DNA of 64,000 nucleotides. Source: Blastocatellia bacterium. Its GTDB lineage: Bacteria; Acidobacteriota; Blastocatellia; UBA7656. The translations under genes were made by a program, and so were the position numbers. The notes beneath the pieces are model-generated. The model ran no database searches, was not told where the DNA came from, and was given only the letters and a program-made list of their open reading frames with translations. Below, piece after piece: positions 10,601 to 19,897 of this stretch. Numbering within the stretch: the first letter of the stretch is position 1; each line of letters opens with the position of its first letter. Where the stretch lies: contig DATENM010000102.1 in NCBI GenBank assembly GCA_035275065.1, positions 1 to 64,000 on the forward strand, given 5' to 3'.

Positions 10601-11063
10601 CAAGCGTCACCTCTTCGGGCTGCTTGGCGTAAGGCGCGAAGTATTCCGGCGGCTGCTTGGTGCAGGCCGTCAGCCCCGCGAGTGCTAGCGAGGCGCCCAT
10701 CAAGCGCATGAAGCGGCGGCGGCCTACGGGGTCGTTCCACTCCGAGGCGTTTTCGGGGAACTCGCGATGCAGCGCCTCATAGAACTGCTCGGAATCGGCA
10801 AGCTCTTCGAGGCTGCGCCAGTACGCCTTGCCGCTCTTGCCGCTCAGGCGTGTGCGCAGTGTGGCAAGCGCGGCCGAAGCATCGGTCGCGGCGGCGCTAT
10901 GGTCGTGGGCGTGCGCGTCATCGTGATGGTGATGTCCGTGATGATGGCGGGCGTGATCGTCATGCCCGCCATCATGATGCGCCTGATCGTGGTGCGCGTC
11001 ATCGTGGTGCGCGTCGTCCGCCGCTTTGCCGGTCAAGCCCTTCAGTTGAACAAGCTCGCTCAT
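7602..11063 (-). CDS. actB: alternative complex III iron-sulfur subunit ActB, with His-rich N-terminus
   Basis: Large periplasmic subunit: a molybdopterin-oxidoreductase-like region without obvious cofactor residues, fused to a C-terminal four-cluster ferredoxin domain. Cys motifs include CVGCSACVMAC, CQQCEKAPCEVVC, CVGTRYCSNNC, CTYC and CAQACP. A twin-Arg-like internal signal, GRRRFMRLMGASLALAGLTA followed by Cys, lies near residues 114-134. Two oddities: residues 19-55 hold 18 histidines, and there is an Ala/Pro-rich insert (about 600-660). The length (1153) slightly exceeds what I recall as usual, mainly from these inserts. It is preceded by actA and followed 4 bases later by actC. It carries electrons from quinol towards the haem subunits. 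Confidence 0.95.
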   Translation of the reverse strand: MSELVQLKGLTGKAADDAHHDDAHHDQAHHDGGHDDHARHHHGHHHHDDAHAHDHSAAATDASAALATLRTRLSGKSGKAYWRSLEELADSEQFYEALHREFPENASEWNDPVGRRRFMRLMGASLALAGLTACTKQPPEYFAPYAKQPEEVTLGRPLFFATAMPFAGSSIGLLAESHEGRPTKIEGNKDHPASLGATDLFAQASVLDLYDPDRLQTLTYITDPATWGDFINAVRASVTQQRTPEIGGSGLRILSEVVTSPTLTYQIKSLLAEMPNAKWHQYEPAASDSAREGSRLAFGQYTNAVYRFDKADVVVALDADFLSCGAASVRYAHDFAERRRLNEEKRDMNRLYSIESSMTLTGSMADHRLPVRPSEVESIARVLAAKLGVAGGGSATTSHDAWVNAVANDLRGKRGASIVIAGDTQPPVVHALAHAINQSLGNAGSTVLYTEPIEGNPVDCNASLKELVADMDAGRVDTLLILGGNPVFTAPADLGFKEKLRDKVRLRIHLTSHINETAELCQWQVNEAHYLESWSDARAFDGTAAIIQPLIAPLYNGKTAHEVVAAFSSQPDRRSFDIVRDYWMRRFAAGGEEPPVAVARAAAPATPPGAAGATGGTAAQQVASRAAANAQAGQTQATPAPPAAPPPPAVDAQRFEAQWRKWLHDGVVPNTAAKPRAGAAGANLPPPTNQSSSDYEVVFKPDPTVYDGRFANNGWLQELPKPISKLTWDNAVYLSPKTAVTLGIGKEKDGIGHNDTGWTGGDFYADMIELTLNGRTLVMPAWIQPGHPDGVFTVFYGYGRTRVGRVGEGTGFDAYVLRGSDAPMFATGVKVRKTGDTYRLAATQLHHMVDMSGVGTTNDLAARDIIRSGTLEEWKKNPSLNREEYDAKQPGHAGGKPDLEGEREPKLYPEYEYSKGYRWGMSIDINSCVGCSACVMACNAENNIPVVGKEQVMRSREMHWLRVDSYYRGDEVNPETFYQPLPCQQCEKAPCEVVCPVGATVHSAEGLNDMVYNRCVGTRYCSNNCPYKVRRFNFLLYQDFYTEPLKLLRNPEVSVRSRGVMEKCTYCVQRIQRAKIDSEREGRKVRDGEVQTACAQACPTQAIVFGDINDPNSRVAKLKAQERNYDLLAELGTQPRTTYLGAVKNPNPELGGA

Positions 11064-11110
11064 TGCTTGATGATCTCCTCAATCAGCTAGGCGTTTCGCG
11101 TTCTCAACGC

Positions 11111-11773
<663 letters not shown>

Positions 11774-12238
11774 TGTCTAATCAACCCCGTCTTGGACTCT
11801 CGACCACACGTCGCTCCTGGCCACGCGGCTCAGCGGGCCCGGCGCGAGACTTACTGACGACTGACTACAGATGGATTTGCGGCTGCAAGCCAGGGATGCT
11901 TGCCGAGTTGAGATGAATGTGTTCCCACGGTCTTGACCACGGTTGCGTGATAACCGGCGCTAAGTTTGCGACTTCGGGTTAAACATCATTCCGGCGCACC
12001 GTCGCGCCCTTCCTGTTTTAGCCACAAGCGCAACAACCAGCAAACTTCATCAATGCAACTGGTGAACGGTGAAGCTTGAATTCTGATATATAACCATTCA
12101 ACCCCTAAAAGGGCAAACCGGATTTGCAGTTTTGCGGTATGAAATTTTATAAAAAAAGAAATCAAGTGATTTAATACCCCGGCCCGTGTTTATAAGCGCG
12201 TTCGTCTTTCGGCCCGATGAGTGCCAATCAGGCGAGCA
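11774..12238. other. gene-free region upstream of the act operon
   Basis: About 465 bases without a plausible gene. The part from 12060 to 12200 is clearly more A+T-rich than its surroundings and should hold the minus-strand promoter of actA, but I could not find a convincing -35/-10 pair. No repeat of the heptamer or REP families is present. Confidence 0.5.
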
Positions 12239-12267
12239 TTGCCAATGCCGTGGACGCTAGGTATACT
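12239..12267 (+). promoter_or_regulatory. probable sigma-70 promoter of tRNA-Glu
   Basis: TTGCCA (12239-12244), 17 bases, then TATACT (12262-12267). The expected start is near 12274, about 54 bases before the tRNA. Good match in both boxes and spacing. Confidence 0.6.
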
Positions 12268-12327
12268 AAGACTTCGCCAGCTCTTTGCAGCGCCGCACCG
12301 TATGTTTGAAACGCGAGCGCATCGTCT

Positions 12328-12401
12328 GCCGCTATGGTGTAAGTGGTTAACACGCTGCCCTCTCAAGGCAGAGACTACGGGTTCGAGTCCCGTTAGCGGT
12401 A
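12328..12401 (+). tRNA. tRNA-Glu (anticodon CTC)
   Basis: Complete cloverleaf. The acceptor stem GCCGCTA pairs with TAGCGGT (first pair G-U), with discriminator A at 12401. The anticodon stem CTGCC/GGCAG encloses the loop CTCTCAA, giving anticodon CTC, which reads GAG (Glu). The T arm is ACGGG/CCCGT with loop TTCGAGT. CCA is not encoded. A promoter lies upstream and a terminator 11 bases downstream, so it is a single-gene unit. Confidence 0.93.
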
Positions 12402-12411
12402 CTGGTCACTG

Positions 12412-12445
12412 AGGTAGAGTCGCCCGGCGCGGCTCTACCTTTTTC
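12412..12445 (+). terminator. intrinsic terminator after tRNA-Glu
   Basis: The 8-bp stem AGGTAGAG/CTCTACCT (12412-12419 and 12433-12440) with a GC-rich inner loop is followed by TTTTCATTTT. Classic factor-independent terminator. Confidence 0.8.
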
Positions 12446-12491
12446 ATTTTATAAGGATCATCACGAAATCATCAGAAAGGGAAAGTAAGAC

Positions 12492-13061
12492 ATGTTGAAT
12501 CGACAAGACTGCATCCTCTTCAGCGGCGGCGCGCAGGGCGCCGAAGCCGAGTTCGGCGCGCAAGCCGAAGCCTTCGGCATCGAAGAGGTCAACTACACCT
12601 TCGAGGGCCACCGCATCGTCCGCGCCCGCGGCCTCCATTATCTCAACCACGAAGAGTTGCTCGCCGGCGACGTCAGCCTCGAATACGTCTCGAAGCTGAT
12701 GAACCGCCGCTATGCCGACAGCCCGACCTTCCGCAAAATCCTGCAAAGCATCTGGTATCAGATCAATAAGAGCCAGGAGATTTATGTCATCGGCGAAATC
12801 CTCGAAGACAAGACGGTCAAAGGCGGGACGGGCTGGGGCGCCGAGTTCGCCAAGCTCTGTAACAAACCGCTCTACGTCTTCGACCAACAGCAGGACGCCT
12901 GGTTCGAGTGGGATCAGCGCGACTGGGTCAAGCTGGCGGGCGATCAGTTGCCGGTCATCGAGCACATCCACTTCAGCGGCACAGGCACGCGCCAGCTCGA
13001 AGAGAATGGCCGCCGCGCCATCGGCGACCTCTTCGCCCGCTCATTCGGCGAGCGCAAATAG
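12492..13061 (+). CDS. SLOG-like (Rossmann nucleotide-binding) protein, function unknown
   Basis: A 189-residue soluble protein. The glycine-rich loop near the start (CILFSGGAQGAEAEFG) and a second glycine loop later (KGGTGWGAEFAKLCNKPLYV) give a pattern seen in SLOG/LOG/DprA-like folds, which bind nucleotide ligands. The end has GTGTRQLEENGRRAIGDLF. No catalytic site of a known LOG phosphoribohydrolase is obvious. It stands alone between the tRNA and a convergent membrane-protein gene. The fold call rests on pattern only; the function is unknown. Confidence 0.7.
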   Translation: MLNRQDCILFSGGAQGAEAEFGAQAEAFGIEEVNYTFEGHRIVRARGLHYLNHEELLAGDVSLEYVSKLMNRRYADSPTFRKILQSIWYQINKSQEIYVIGEILEDKTVKGGTGWGAEFAKLCNKPLYVFDQQQDAWFEWDQRDWVKLAGDQLPVIEHIHFSGTGTRQLEENGRRAIGDLFARSFGERK

Positions 13062-13078
13062 AAGCGGGCGCTCGTCGA

Positions 13079-13107
13079 GCGGAGGCGATCCGTTGAGTCG
13101 CCTCCGC
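13079..13107. terminator. hairpin between convergent genes, probable bidirectional terminator
   Basis: Perfect 10-bp stem GCGGAGGCGA/TCGCCTCCGC (13079-13088, 13098-13107) with a 9-base loop, lying between the ends of the SLOG-like gene and the membrane-protein gene. No T run, so termination is only suggested by position. Confidence 0.45.
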
Positions 13108-13121
13108 ATCGTGGCCTGCGC

Positions 13122-13775
13122 TTACCACGGAAAATGAAAGTAATGATGGCCGACGAAGAAGGCCGTCGCGCCGCCGATAATCGCGCCATTGACGAGCAGC
13201 GACGGCCACACGCGCTTCCCCGCCCCGAGCGCGGTGAGCGCGATCAGGCTCACCACGAAGCCCCAGGCGTAACAGGTGGGGCTCGCCCCCAGCCGCTCGA
13301 TCCACCAGCCATTGCCGGGATTGAAACATAAGCAGTGCGGCGCGAGCGGCACGGCGCTGCCGAGCAACAGCAGCGTCATCATTATCGGCGTCCGCCACCA
13401 GAAATAAGCCGCGCCGCCCACGGCCAGCACAGGAATCCAGATTGTCTTGATGAAGGTGCAAAACGGCGTGCAACCCACCAGACTCAGGCCTGTGCAGTCG
13501 AGCGACGAGGCGATAAAGCCGAGCGGAATCGAAGCCATCAACAGAAGCCTGACCACGCCCGCCGCGCCCGTCCTTTCGTGCCCGGCAGGCGCTCGCTCGC
13601 CGGCGACGAGGTTCATTGCGGCGATGCCGAGCGCCGCGGCAACCAGCAAGACGAACGGCGCGGCTATCCACGCCGGCATCTCTTTGATGAAGTCAATACT
13701 GAAGCGGCCCAGCAACACCAGGGCGACCGCCCAGGCCAACCAGAATAATAACCGTTGAAGTTTGCTCACGCTCAT
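13122..13775 (-). CDS. six- to seven-helix membrane protein, function unknown
   Basis: A 217-residue protein that is almost wholly hydrophobic, with about six or seven helices. It has several Cys (SLDCTGLSLVGCTPFC, PHCLCFNPG) that could bind metal or form disulfides. I placed the start at the ATG at 13775 (MSVSKLQRLLFWLAW); a longer frame from 13862 would add polar residues and overlap the divergent gene. It ends in HHYFHFPW. I do not recognise the family. Confidence 0.75.
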   Translation of the reverse strand: MSVSKLQRLLFWLAWAVALVLLGRFSIDFIKEMPAWIAAPFVLLVAAALGIAAMNLVAGERAPAGHERTGAAGVVRLLLMASIPLGFIASSLDCTGLSLVGCTPFCTFIKTIWIPVLAVGGAAYFWWRTPIMMTLLLLGSAVPLAPHCLCFNPGNGWWIERLGASPTCYAWGFVVSLIALTALGAGKRVWPSLLVNGAIIGGATAFFVGHHYFHFPW

Positions 13776-13825
13776 TCCTATAATCTCGACGCGGGCGCGT
13801 CCGTCGCTTGAATGATCGAGAACGC

Positions 13826-14380
13826 ATGACACCAGCTTATTGCCAGGAATGTGGGCGCGCAAATGCGGCGGCGGCGCGGCGCTGTATCTGGTGCGGCCTG
13901 CCGATGATTGACCGGGGCGCGCCGTCGCAGTTCGAGGCGACGCGCGTTGAAGTCGATTATCTGGATGGGCTCGAACGCCTGGACGATCCTCAACCTGTGC
14001 GGCTGTTGATTGACGCCAGCGGCATCGAGGTCAGCGAGCAGATGCCCGGCAGCCGCACCGCGCGCATCAATGCGCCGGTCATCATCGATGCCACCACCGT
14101 TGATGCCTCGCTTACCACACAAGCCGCGCCGCCGCCTACACCGCTCTGGCGATTCCTGATCCTGCCTTTCGGCATGTCCTGGTTCTTTAAGAAAAAGCCC
14201 GGTCCCACAGAGCAGAAGCAGCACGATTATGTTTTGTTGATTCGTTATCGCGCCGGGGACGAGACCCGCACGGCGGTCTTTCACCGGCAGGACCGCGCAG
14301 GGCTGGCGGTCGTCGAGGGACTGGCGCGCATCATCAACCTGCTCGTCCGCTTCACCAAGGAGCGGCGCGAAACGTTCTGA
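13826..14380 (+). CDS. zinc-ribbon protein with C-terminal PH-like region, unknown function
   Basis: A 184-residue protein. The start has two CXXC pairs (CQECG, CIWCG) forming a zinc ribbon at about 6-28, followed by a linker with regular hydrophobic spacing. Residues 120-180 (LILPFGMSWFFKKKP, then YVLLIRYRAGDETRTAVFHR) look like a beta-rich, membrane-facing domain. I chose the ATG at 13826 over the TTG at 13808. It diverges from the membrane-protein gene, with about 50 bases between starts. Confidence 0.72.
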   Translation: MTPAYCQECGRANAAAARRCIWCGLPMIDRGAPSQFEATRVEVDYLDGLERLDDPQPVRLLIDASGIEVSEQMPGSRTARINAPVIIDATTVDASLTTQAAPPPTPLWRFLILPFGMSWFFKKKPGPTEQKQHDYVLLIRYRAGDETRTAVFHRQDRAGLAVVEGLARIINLLVRFTKERRETF

Positions 14381-14415
14381 TCACATAGACCAGCCATTAT
14401 ATTTACGTGGGTGAC

Positions 14416-15975
14416 TTAGCGGCTTTCGACCGGCACCTCTATCAGGGTCTTCACCTCCTGGCGGCGCGCCGCCAGATCATCAATGCGAGGCATCATCTCT
14501 CTCTCGAAGTATTCCGTGAAGGCGGTTATCACTGTGGGGTCGAAGTAAGTCCCCGAGCGGCGCGTCAGCTCGACGACAGCGCGCGCGGGCTCCCAGCCCT
14601 CATGGTAGCAGCGGTCTTCCGTCAGCGCGTCGTAGGCATCGGCCACCGCGACGATGCGGCTGCCCAGCGGAATCTCTTCGCCGCTCAGGCCGTGCGGGTA
14701 ACCTGTCCCATCCCAGCGCTCATGGTGCGCCGCCGCGACGAAAGGAATCTCGGCGAGGTCTTCGGGAAAGCGCATCTTCGAAAGCAGCCTGAAGGTGTGC
14801 ATCGGGTGCTCTTTGACGTGCGCGTACTCTTCGGCGGTCAACTGCGCGGGCTTCAACAACACATCGTCGCGCACGCCAATCTTCCCATAATCGTGCAGCA
14901 AGCCGGCGTAGTAGATCAGCCGACAATCATTCGGGCTCAATCCCATGCGCCGGGCGATGCCCATGCTGATCGCGCCGACCCGCGCCGAATGGCCGGCGGT
15001 GTTGTCGTCGCGCGCGTCGAGCGAGGCGGCCAGCGTGCGGATGAAGCTTTCGAGCGAGCGCCGCTGCTCTTCGAGCAGGTAGATGTTCTCAAGCGCCAAC
15101 CCGGCGTGATGCGCCACCGCCGCCAGAAAGTCGAGCGTTTCGTCGTGGAAGGCCCGCTCAGGCGTTGTGTTATCCACATAACAAACGCCCCAGGCGCGCG
15201 TCTTCGAGCCGATGGGCGCGCACATCACCGAATGGATGGACTGGAAGCGGATCGAGTCGCCCGCCTTGAAGCGCTCGTCGGCGCTGGCGTCGAGGCTCAA
15301 CACCGCGACGTTATCGTCGAAGACGCGGCTGGTCACGCTGCTGCTCGGCGTGAAGGCGTCGCCGCTTGCCGCGGCGACTTCCAGGCACCCCTTGTCGTCA
15401 TCGAACAACAGCACGGCGCAGCGATCTGCTCGTAGGGATTGCTGCAAAAAGCTGACGACTTTACTGGTCAGCTCGTTGGCCGAATGCACGGTCAGCAGAT
15501 CGCCCATAAACTCGTAGAGCGAGCGCAGGGTGTTGACCGTCTGGTCAGAGAGCGCCCCCGAGTCGGGCAGCTTGGCGGTGTTGAGAAAGCGCGCGTCCTG
15601 CGGTTGAATGATGCGCACCGGTTGCAGCCCGTCTTCATCGTCGGACATGGTTTCGTCGGCTTCGCAGTCGCGGTCGTTGTGAAAAACGAACTCGACGCCG
15701 TGCGCTCTGCCGAGCCGTATGCGGTCGCCGTCCTTCAGTTTCGAGCGCTTCACCTGGCGGCCATTGACAAACGTCCCCGACGTGCTGCCGAGGTCGCGCA
15801 CCAGGTAGGTCGTGCCCTCAAGCGTGATCTCGACGTGATGGCGCGAGATGTATGGGTTGTCGAGCTTTAGATCGTTCGCGCCAAGACGCCCGATGCGAAA
15901 CGGCACCGATTCGACATCGAGGTCGCGCGCTTCGCCTTTGTCATCTTGCAATGTCAGGCTGGCTGGCTTCACCAT
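14416..15975 (-). CDS. FHA-GAF-HD-GYP signalling protein
   Basis: Probable cyclic-di-GMP phosphodiesterase controlled by a phosphothreonine-binding domain. Order in 519 residues: FHA at 26-100 (FRIGRLGANDLKLDN, ISRHH, GSTSGTFVNG), GAF at about 150-295, HD-GYP at about 325-510. The HD-GYP part has GHSARV (329), LLHDYGKIGVRD (HD at 361-362) and HHERWDGTGYP (GYP at 425-427), so metal and GYP residues look intact. The start at ATG 15975 is preceded by AGGGGGAG; a GTG at 16017 would add 14 residues. It is the last gene in a same-strand run from gatB, just after the microcompartment genes. Confidence 0.92.
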   Translation of the reverse strand: MVKPASLTLQDDKGEARDLDVESVPFRIGRLGANDLKLDNPYISRHHVEITLEGTTYLVRDLGSTSGTFVNGRQVKRSKLKDGDRIRLGRAHGVEFVFHNDRDCEADETMSDDEDGLQPVRIIQPQDARFLNTAKLPDSGALSDQTVNTLRSLYEFMGDLLTVHSANELTSKVVSFLQQSLRADRCAVLLFDDDKGCLEVAAASGDAFTPSSSVTSRVFDDNVAVLSLDASADERFKAGDSIRFQSIHSVMCAPIGSKTRAWGVCYVDNTTPERAFHDETLDFLAAVAHHAGLALENIYLLEEQRRSLESFIRTLAASLDARDDNTAGHSARVGAISMGIARRMGLSPNDCRLIYYAGLLHDYGKIGVRDDVLLKPAQLTAEEYAHVKEHPMHTFRLLSKMRFPEDLAEIPFVAAAHHERWDGTGYPHGLSGEEIPLGSRIVAVADAYDALTEDRCYHEGWEPARAVVELTRRSGTYFDPTVITAFTEYFEREMMPRIDDLAARRQEVKTLIEVPVESR

Positions 15976-16023
15976 AGCTCCCCCTGCGACGCCCGAGACC
16001 TTCAGCGCGGCTGGCACAACCCA

Positions 16024-16410
16024 TCAATAGCCGCGCATCTCACATGCGCCCGAACCCACACAATCACGGTCAGGTTCCAGATCACACCTGCGAGGAGCGT
16101 TGGATGCGGCATGGTCTCGGCGCAGATCGAACCGCTCCAGGCCCGGATGTAATGATTGTAGCGAATTTTTGCTTATGTCGGGAGAGTTATTTTGACACCC
16201 GCAAGTGGATTGTTGAGCCGCGACGGGCAGGGCCGCGTTCGTCGCCCGCTGTTCGCCGAGCAGGATGACGATGATCGGCGCGCCGCCCGCGCTCTGATGA
16301 TCCGCGGGATTGATCGCCGGTGTGGTCGCGGCTCGCGCCGCGCCGCTTTCGAGCTGGCGCAGGACGCTTTCAAGTATTCGCCGGGTCATTTCCTCGGTTG
16401 AATCCGCCAT
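16024..16410 (-). CDS. short protein beginning with an encapsulation-peptide-like helix
   Basis: A 128-codon ORF, 14 bases after a BMC vertex gene. Its N-terminus (TEEMTRRILESVLRQLESG) is a short amphipathic helix of the kind that targets cargo into bacterial microcompartments. An Ala/Pro/Gly-rich linker follows, then PIIVILLGEQR. After about residue 65 the codon pattern deteriorates and base composition drops, and the remaining residues look non-coding. It may be a small genuine targeting protein, or the remnant of a cargo enzyme cut off after its tag. The start is supported by spacing to the upstream gene. Confidence 0.45.
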   Translation of the reverse strand: MADSTEEMTRRILESVLRQLESGAARAATTPAINPADHQSAGGAPIIVILLGEQRATNAALPVAAQQSTCGCQNNSPDISKNSLQSLHPGLERFDLRRDHAASNAPRRCDLEPDRDCVGSGACEMRGY

Positions 16411-16424
16411 AACGCTTGCGCCTG

Positions 16425-16697
16425 TTATCGCTCCTCTATTTCATCCACCACGCCGATGATCGCCGAATCTATTGCCGCGCCCGGCTGCCCGGTTGCCGCC
16501 GTCGAAGCCGACCACCCTTCTCTTACGACGACGACCGTGTCGCCGACGCCCGCATCCACGGCATCGAGCGCCAACATCTCCTCGCCAGCCGGCGTGCCAT
16601 CGGGATCAATCGGCTGCACGATCATCAGCCGCCCGCCTTCATAGCGCGGGTCTTTTTGCGTCGAAACGACGTTGCCGACAACTTTTGCCAGTAACAT
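16425..16697 (-). CDS. bacterial microcompartment vertex protein (EutN/CcmL), second copy
   Basis: A 90-residue pentamer-forming shell protein that caps vertices of microcompartments. It shows the family layout MLLAKVVGNVVSTQKD, RLMIVQPID, EMLALDAVDAGVGDTVVVV and the closing IIGVVDEIE. The 4-base gap to the first vertex gene implies one transcript. The two copies are clearly divergent from each other, so they are not a recent duplication. Confidence 0.93.
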   Translation of the reverse strand: MLLAKVVGNVVSTQKDPRYEGGRLMIVQPIDPDGTPAGEEMLALDAVDAGVGDTVVVVREGWSASTAATGQPGAAIDSAIIGVVDEIEER

Positions 16698-16700
16698 ATC

Positions 16701-16970
16701 TCACTCTTGCTTGAAGACTGAATCGACAATGCCGACGATGGTACAGTCGGTCGGCACTTCGACCGGCATAAAAGGGAACGACGCTTCTTTGCCGCGACAC
16801 CAGAAAACGATTTCGCCCGTTCCCGCGCCCACCGAATCAATGGCAATCATCGGCTTGCCGGCTGCCTGTAGGCTAGCGTCGAGCGGCTGGATCACCAGCA
16901 GCTTGCGCCCTTCGAGCAGCTCGTTCTTGACCGTCGCCACGACTGTGCCGATGACCCGTGCCAGTTGCAT
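16701..16970 (-). CDS. bacterial microcompartment vertex protein (EutN/CcmL), first copy
   Basis: An 89-residue EutN/CcmL pentamer protein. Visible signatures: MQLARVIGTVVATVKN, GRKLLVIQPLD, MIAIDSVGAGTGEIVFW and DCTIVGIVDSV. I chose the ATG at 16970 because it is the conserved family start and lies one base past the TGA of the cyclophilin gene; longer readings overlap that gene. No hexameric BMC shell gene is in the window, so this locus is a satellite of a shell encoded elsewhere, or a relic. Confidence 0.94.
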   Translation of the reverse strand: MQLARVIGTVVATVKNELLEGRKLLVIQPLDASLQAAGKPMIAIDSVGAGTGEIVFWCRGKEASFPFMPVEVPTDCTIVGIVDSVFKQE

Positions 16971-16971
16971 A

Positions 16972-17573
16972 TCAAAGTCCGATCTCGCTGCGCTTGACCA
17001 GGCGCACGCCTTTGATGACGACCGGGTCGAGCGGCTGAGAGCCATTGCGACCGACCGGTGCGCGGCTGATGGCTTCGACGACATTCATGCCTTGAATGAC
17101 TTTGCCGAAGATCGAATACTGCCCGTCCCACTGCGGGTTCGGCGCCGTGCAGATAAAGAACTGACTGGTCGCGCTGTCGGGATCATTCGAGACCCGCGCC
17201 ATCGACACCGTGCCGCCGACATGCTTGAGCGTTTTCGAAAACTCGCCCGCGACTTTCTTCTGACCGGGCTGTCCCATGCCCCAGGTCGCCGGGTCGCCGT
17301 TGATCGTATTCGGATCGCCGCCCTGTATGGCGACGATGCGGTTTTCGATCTTGACGATGCGATGAAACTTGGTGCCATCGTAAAAATGATCGCGCGCCAG
17401 GTTCTTGAAGTTGGCGACGTTCTTCGGCGCTGCCGCCGTCTCGAATTCGATGACGATCTGCCCATAGCTCGTATCCAGCACGGCGACTTCGTTCGGGTCT
17501 TCCCGGTGGCTGCACGACGACGCGACCAGCGCCGCCACCAACAGCCAGGCGCACACTCCCAATCTGTTTCTCA

Positions 17574-17574
<1 letters not shown>
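16972..17574 (-). CDS. cyclophilin-type peptidyl-prolyl isomerase, lipoprotein
   Basis: Folding catalyst exported to the periplasm. A signal peptide with lipobox (VASSC near residue 20) is followed by a cyclophilin domain with TKFHRI, AIQGGDP, HVGGTVSMAR and SATSQFFI, the usual active-site blocks. The 200-residue length is normal. The ATG at 17574 overlaps the gatB stop (ATGA), and its own stop nearly touches the first vertex gene, so the gene links gatB to the microcompartment genes in one transcript. Confidence 0.92.
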
Positions 17575-19076
<1,502 letters not shown>

Positions 19077-19143
19077 AAATCGACTCTCGAATGGAAGGGG
19101 AGTATAGCAAATCGATTCGCGGATTGATAAGCGCGGGCCGTCT

Positions 19144-19740
19144 TCACTGCTTGCCGGCGTCGCCCGCGGCCAGCGCATAGCGGTTCAGCCGCTTGCGCGC
19201 CAGGGCGTTCATCTTCGGCGCGGCCTGCGGCGCCGCCTCTTTCATTCGCAGGAAGAGGCTGACGATGTCGCCGTTGTGGCCGAGGGCGCGATGCATCTCC
19301 CACAGGCGCATGGGCCGTGTGATGACCAGATCGACGTTCGAGATGGCAATCTCTGAAAAGTTGCCGCGCGCCCTGAGCGTTGCGCCGCCCAGCCAATCGG
19401 CATCCAGCTCGATCTCGCGCACGCCGGCCCAGGGGATGAACTGGCGCTCGCGCCCGCTGGCGGTTTCGCGAATGCCGTCGGGGCTCACTTCGACCGCCGT
19501 TCTGGCGTCGCGCTTGAAAGCAAAGAGCATCAACGCGTACGTCAGCCACATCAGCAAGACCGGGATGAAGGCGAGGATGGGAAAGATGATCTCTTCGAGC
19601 ACGTCGTCGAGGTCGGATTCGGTGAGAATCGCCAGCACCGCGCCGAGGCCGCCATAGATGACGGTCAACAGCAACACCACCTGCCAGTACGAGCGTGTGT
19701 AGAAGTAGCTGCCCTGGCGTTTTATGGTTAGCGATTCCAA
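19144..19740 (-). CDS. two-helix membrane protein with PH-like domain
   Basis: A 198-residue protein with two N-terminal membrane helices (about 20-42 and 50-75) and a soluble C-terminal part. The pattern VEVSPDGIRE..GRERQFIPWAGVREIELD is typical of bacterial PH/YcxB-like domains. The last 40 residues are Lys/Ala-rich. Function unknown. It lies 67 bases upstream of gatB, on the same strand. Confidence 0.72.
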   Translation of the reverse strand: MESLTIKRQGSYFYTRSYWQVVLLLTVIYGGLGAVLAILTESDLDDVLEEIIFPILAFIPVLLMWLTYALMLFAFKRDARTAVEVSPDGIRETASGRERQFIPWAGVREIELDADWLGGATLRARGNFSEIAISNVDLVITRPMRLWEMHRALGHNGDIVSLFLRMKEAAPQAAPKMNALARKRLNRYALAAGDAGKQ

Positions 19741-19833
19741 AACCTGCTCACTCCGATGCGCCGCGTTGATCCACTGCTACCGTGATTATACCAGCAAGGG
19801 CGGGCGATGTAATCCTTTGATTGGCGCGCCTGC

Positions 19834-19863
19834 CTGACACGAAGCCCACGAATCTGCTATCAT
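19834..19863 (+). promoter_or_regulatory. possible promoter of typA
   Basis: CTGACA (19834-19839), 18 bases, then TATCAT (19858-19863), about 35 bases before the typA start. Moderate match to sigma-70 boxes. Confidence 0.4.
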
Positions 19864-19897
19864 ACCTGTTTCGCCATAGAGCGAAATGGAGGACATG

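Noticed and set aside
12060..12200. Promoter of the act operon
   Set aside because: Several TATA-like strings on the minus strand, but none has a -35 box at 16-18 bases.
12221..12412. 63-codon ORF over the tRNA
   Set aside because: Overlaps the whole tRNA-Glu and its leader; coding is implausible.
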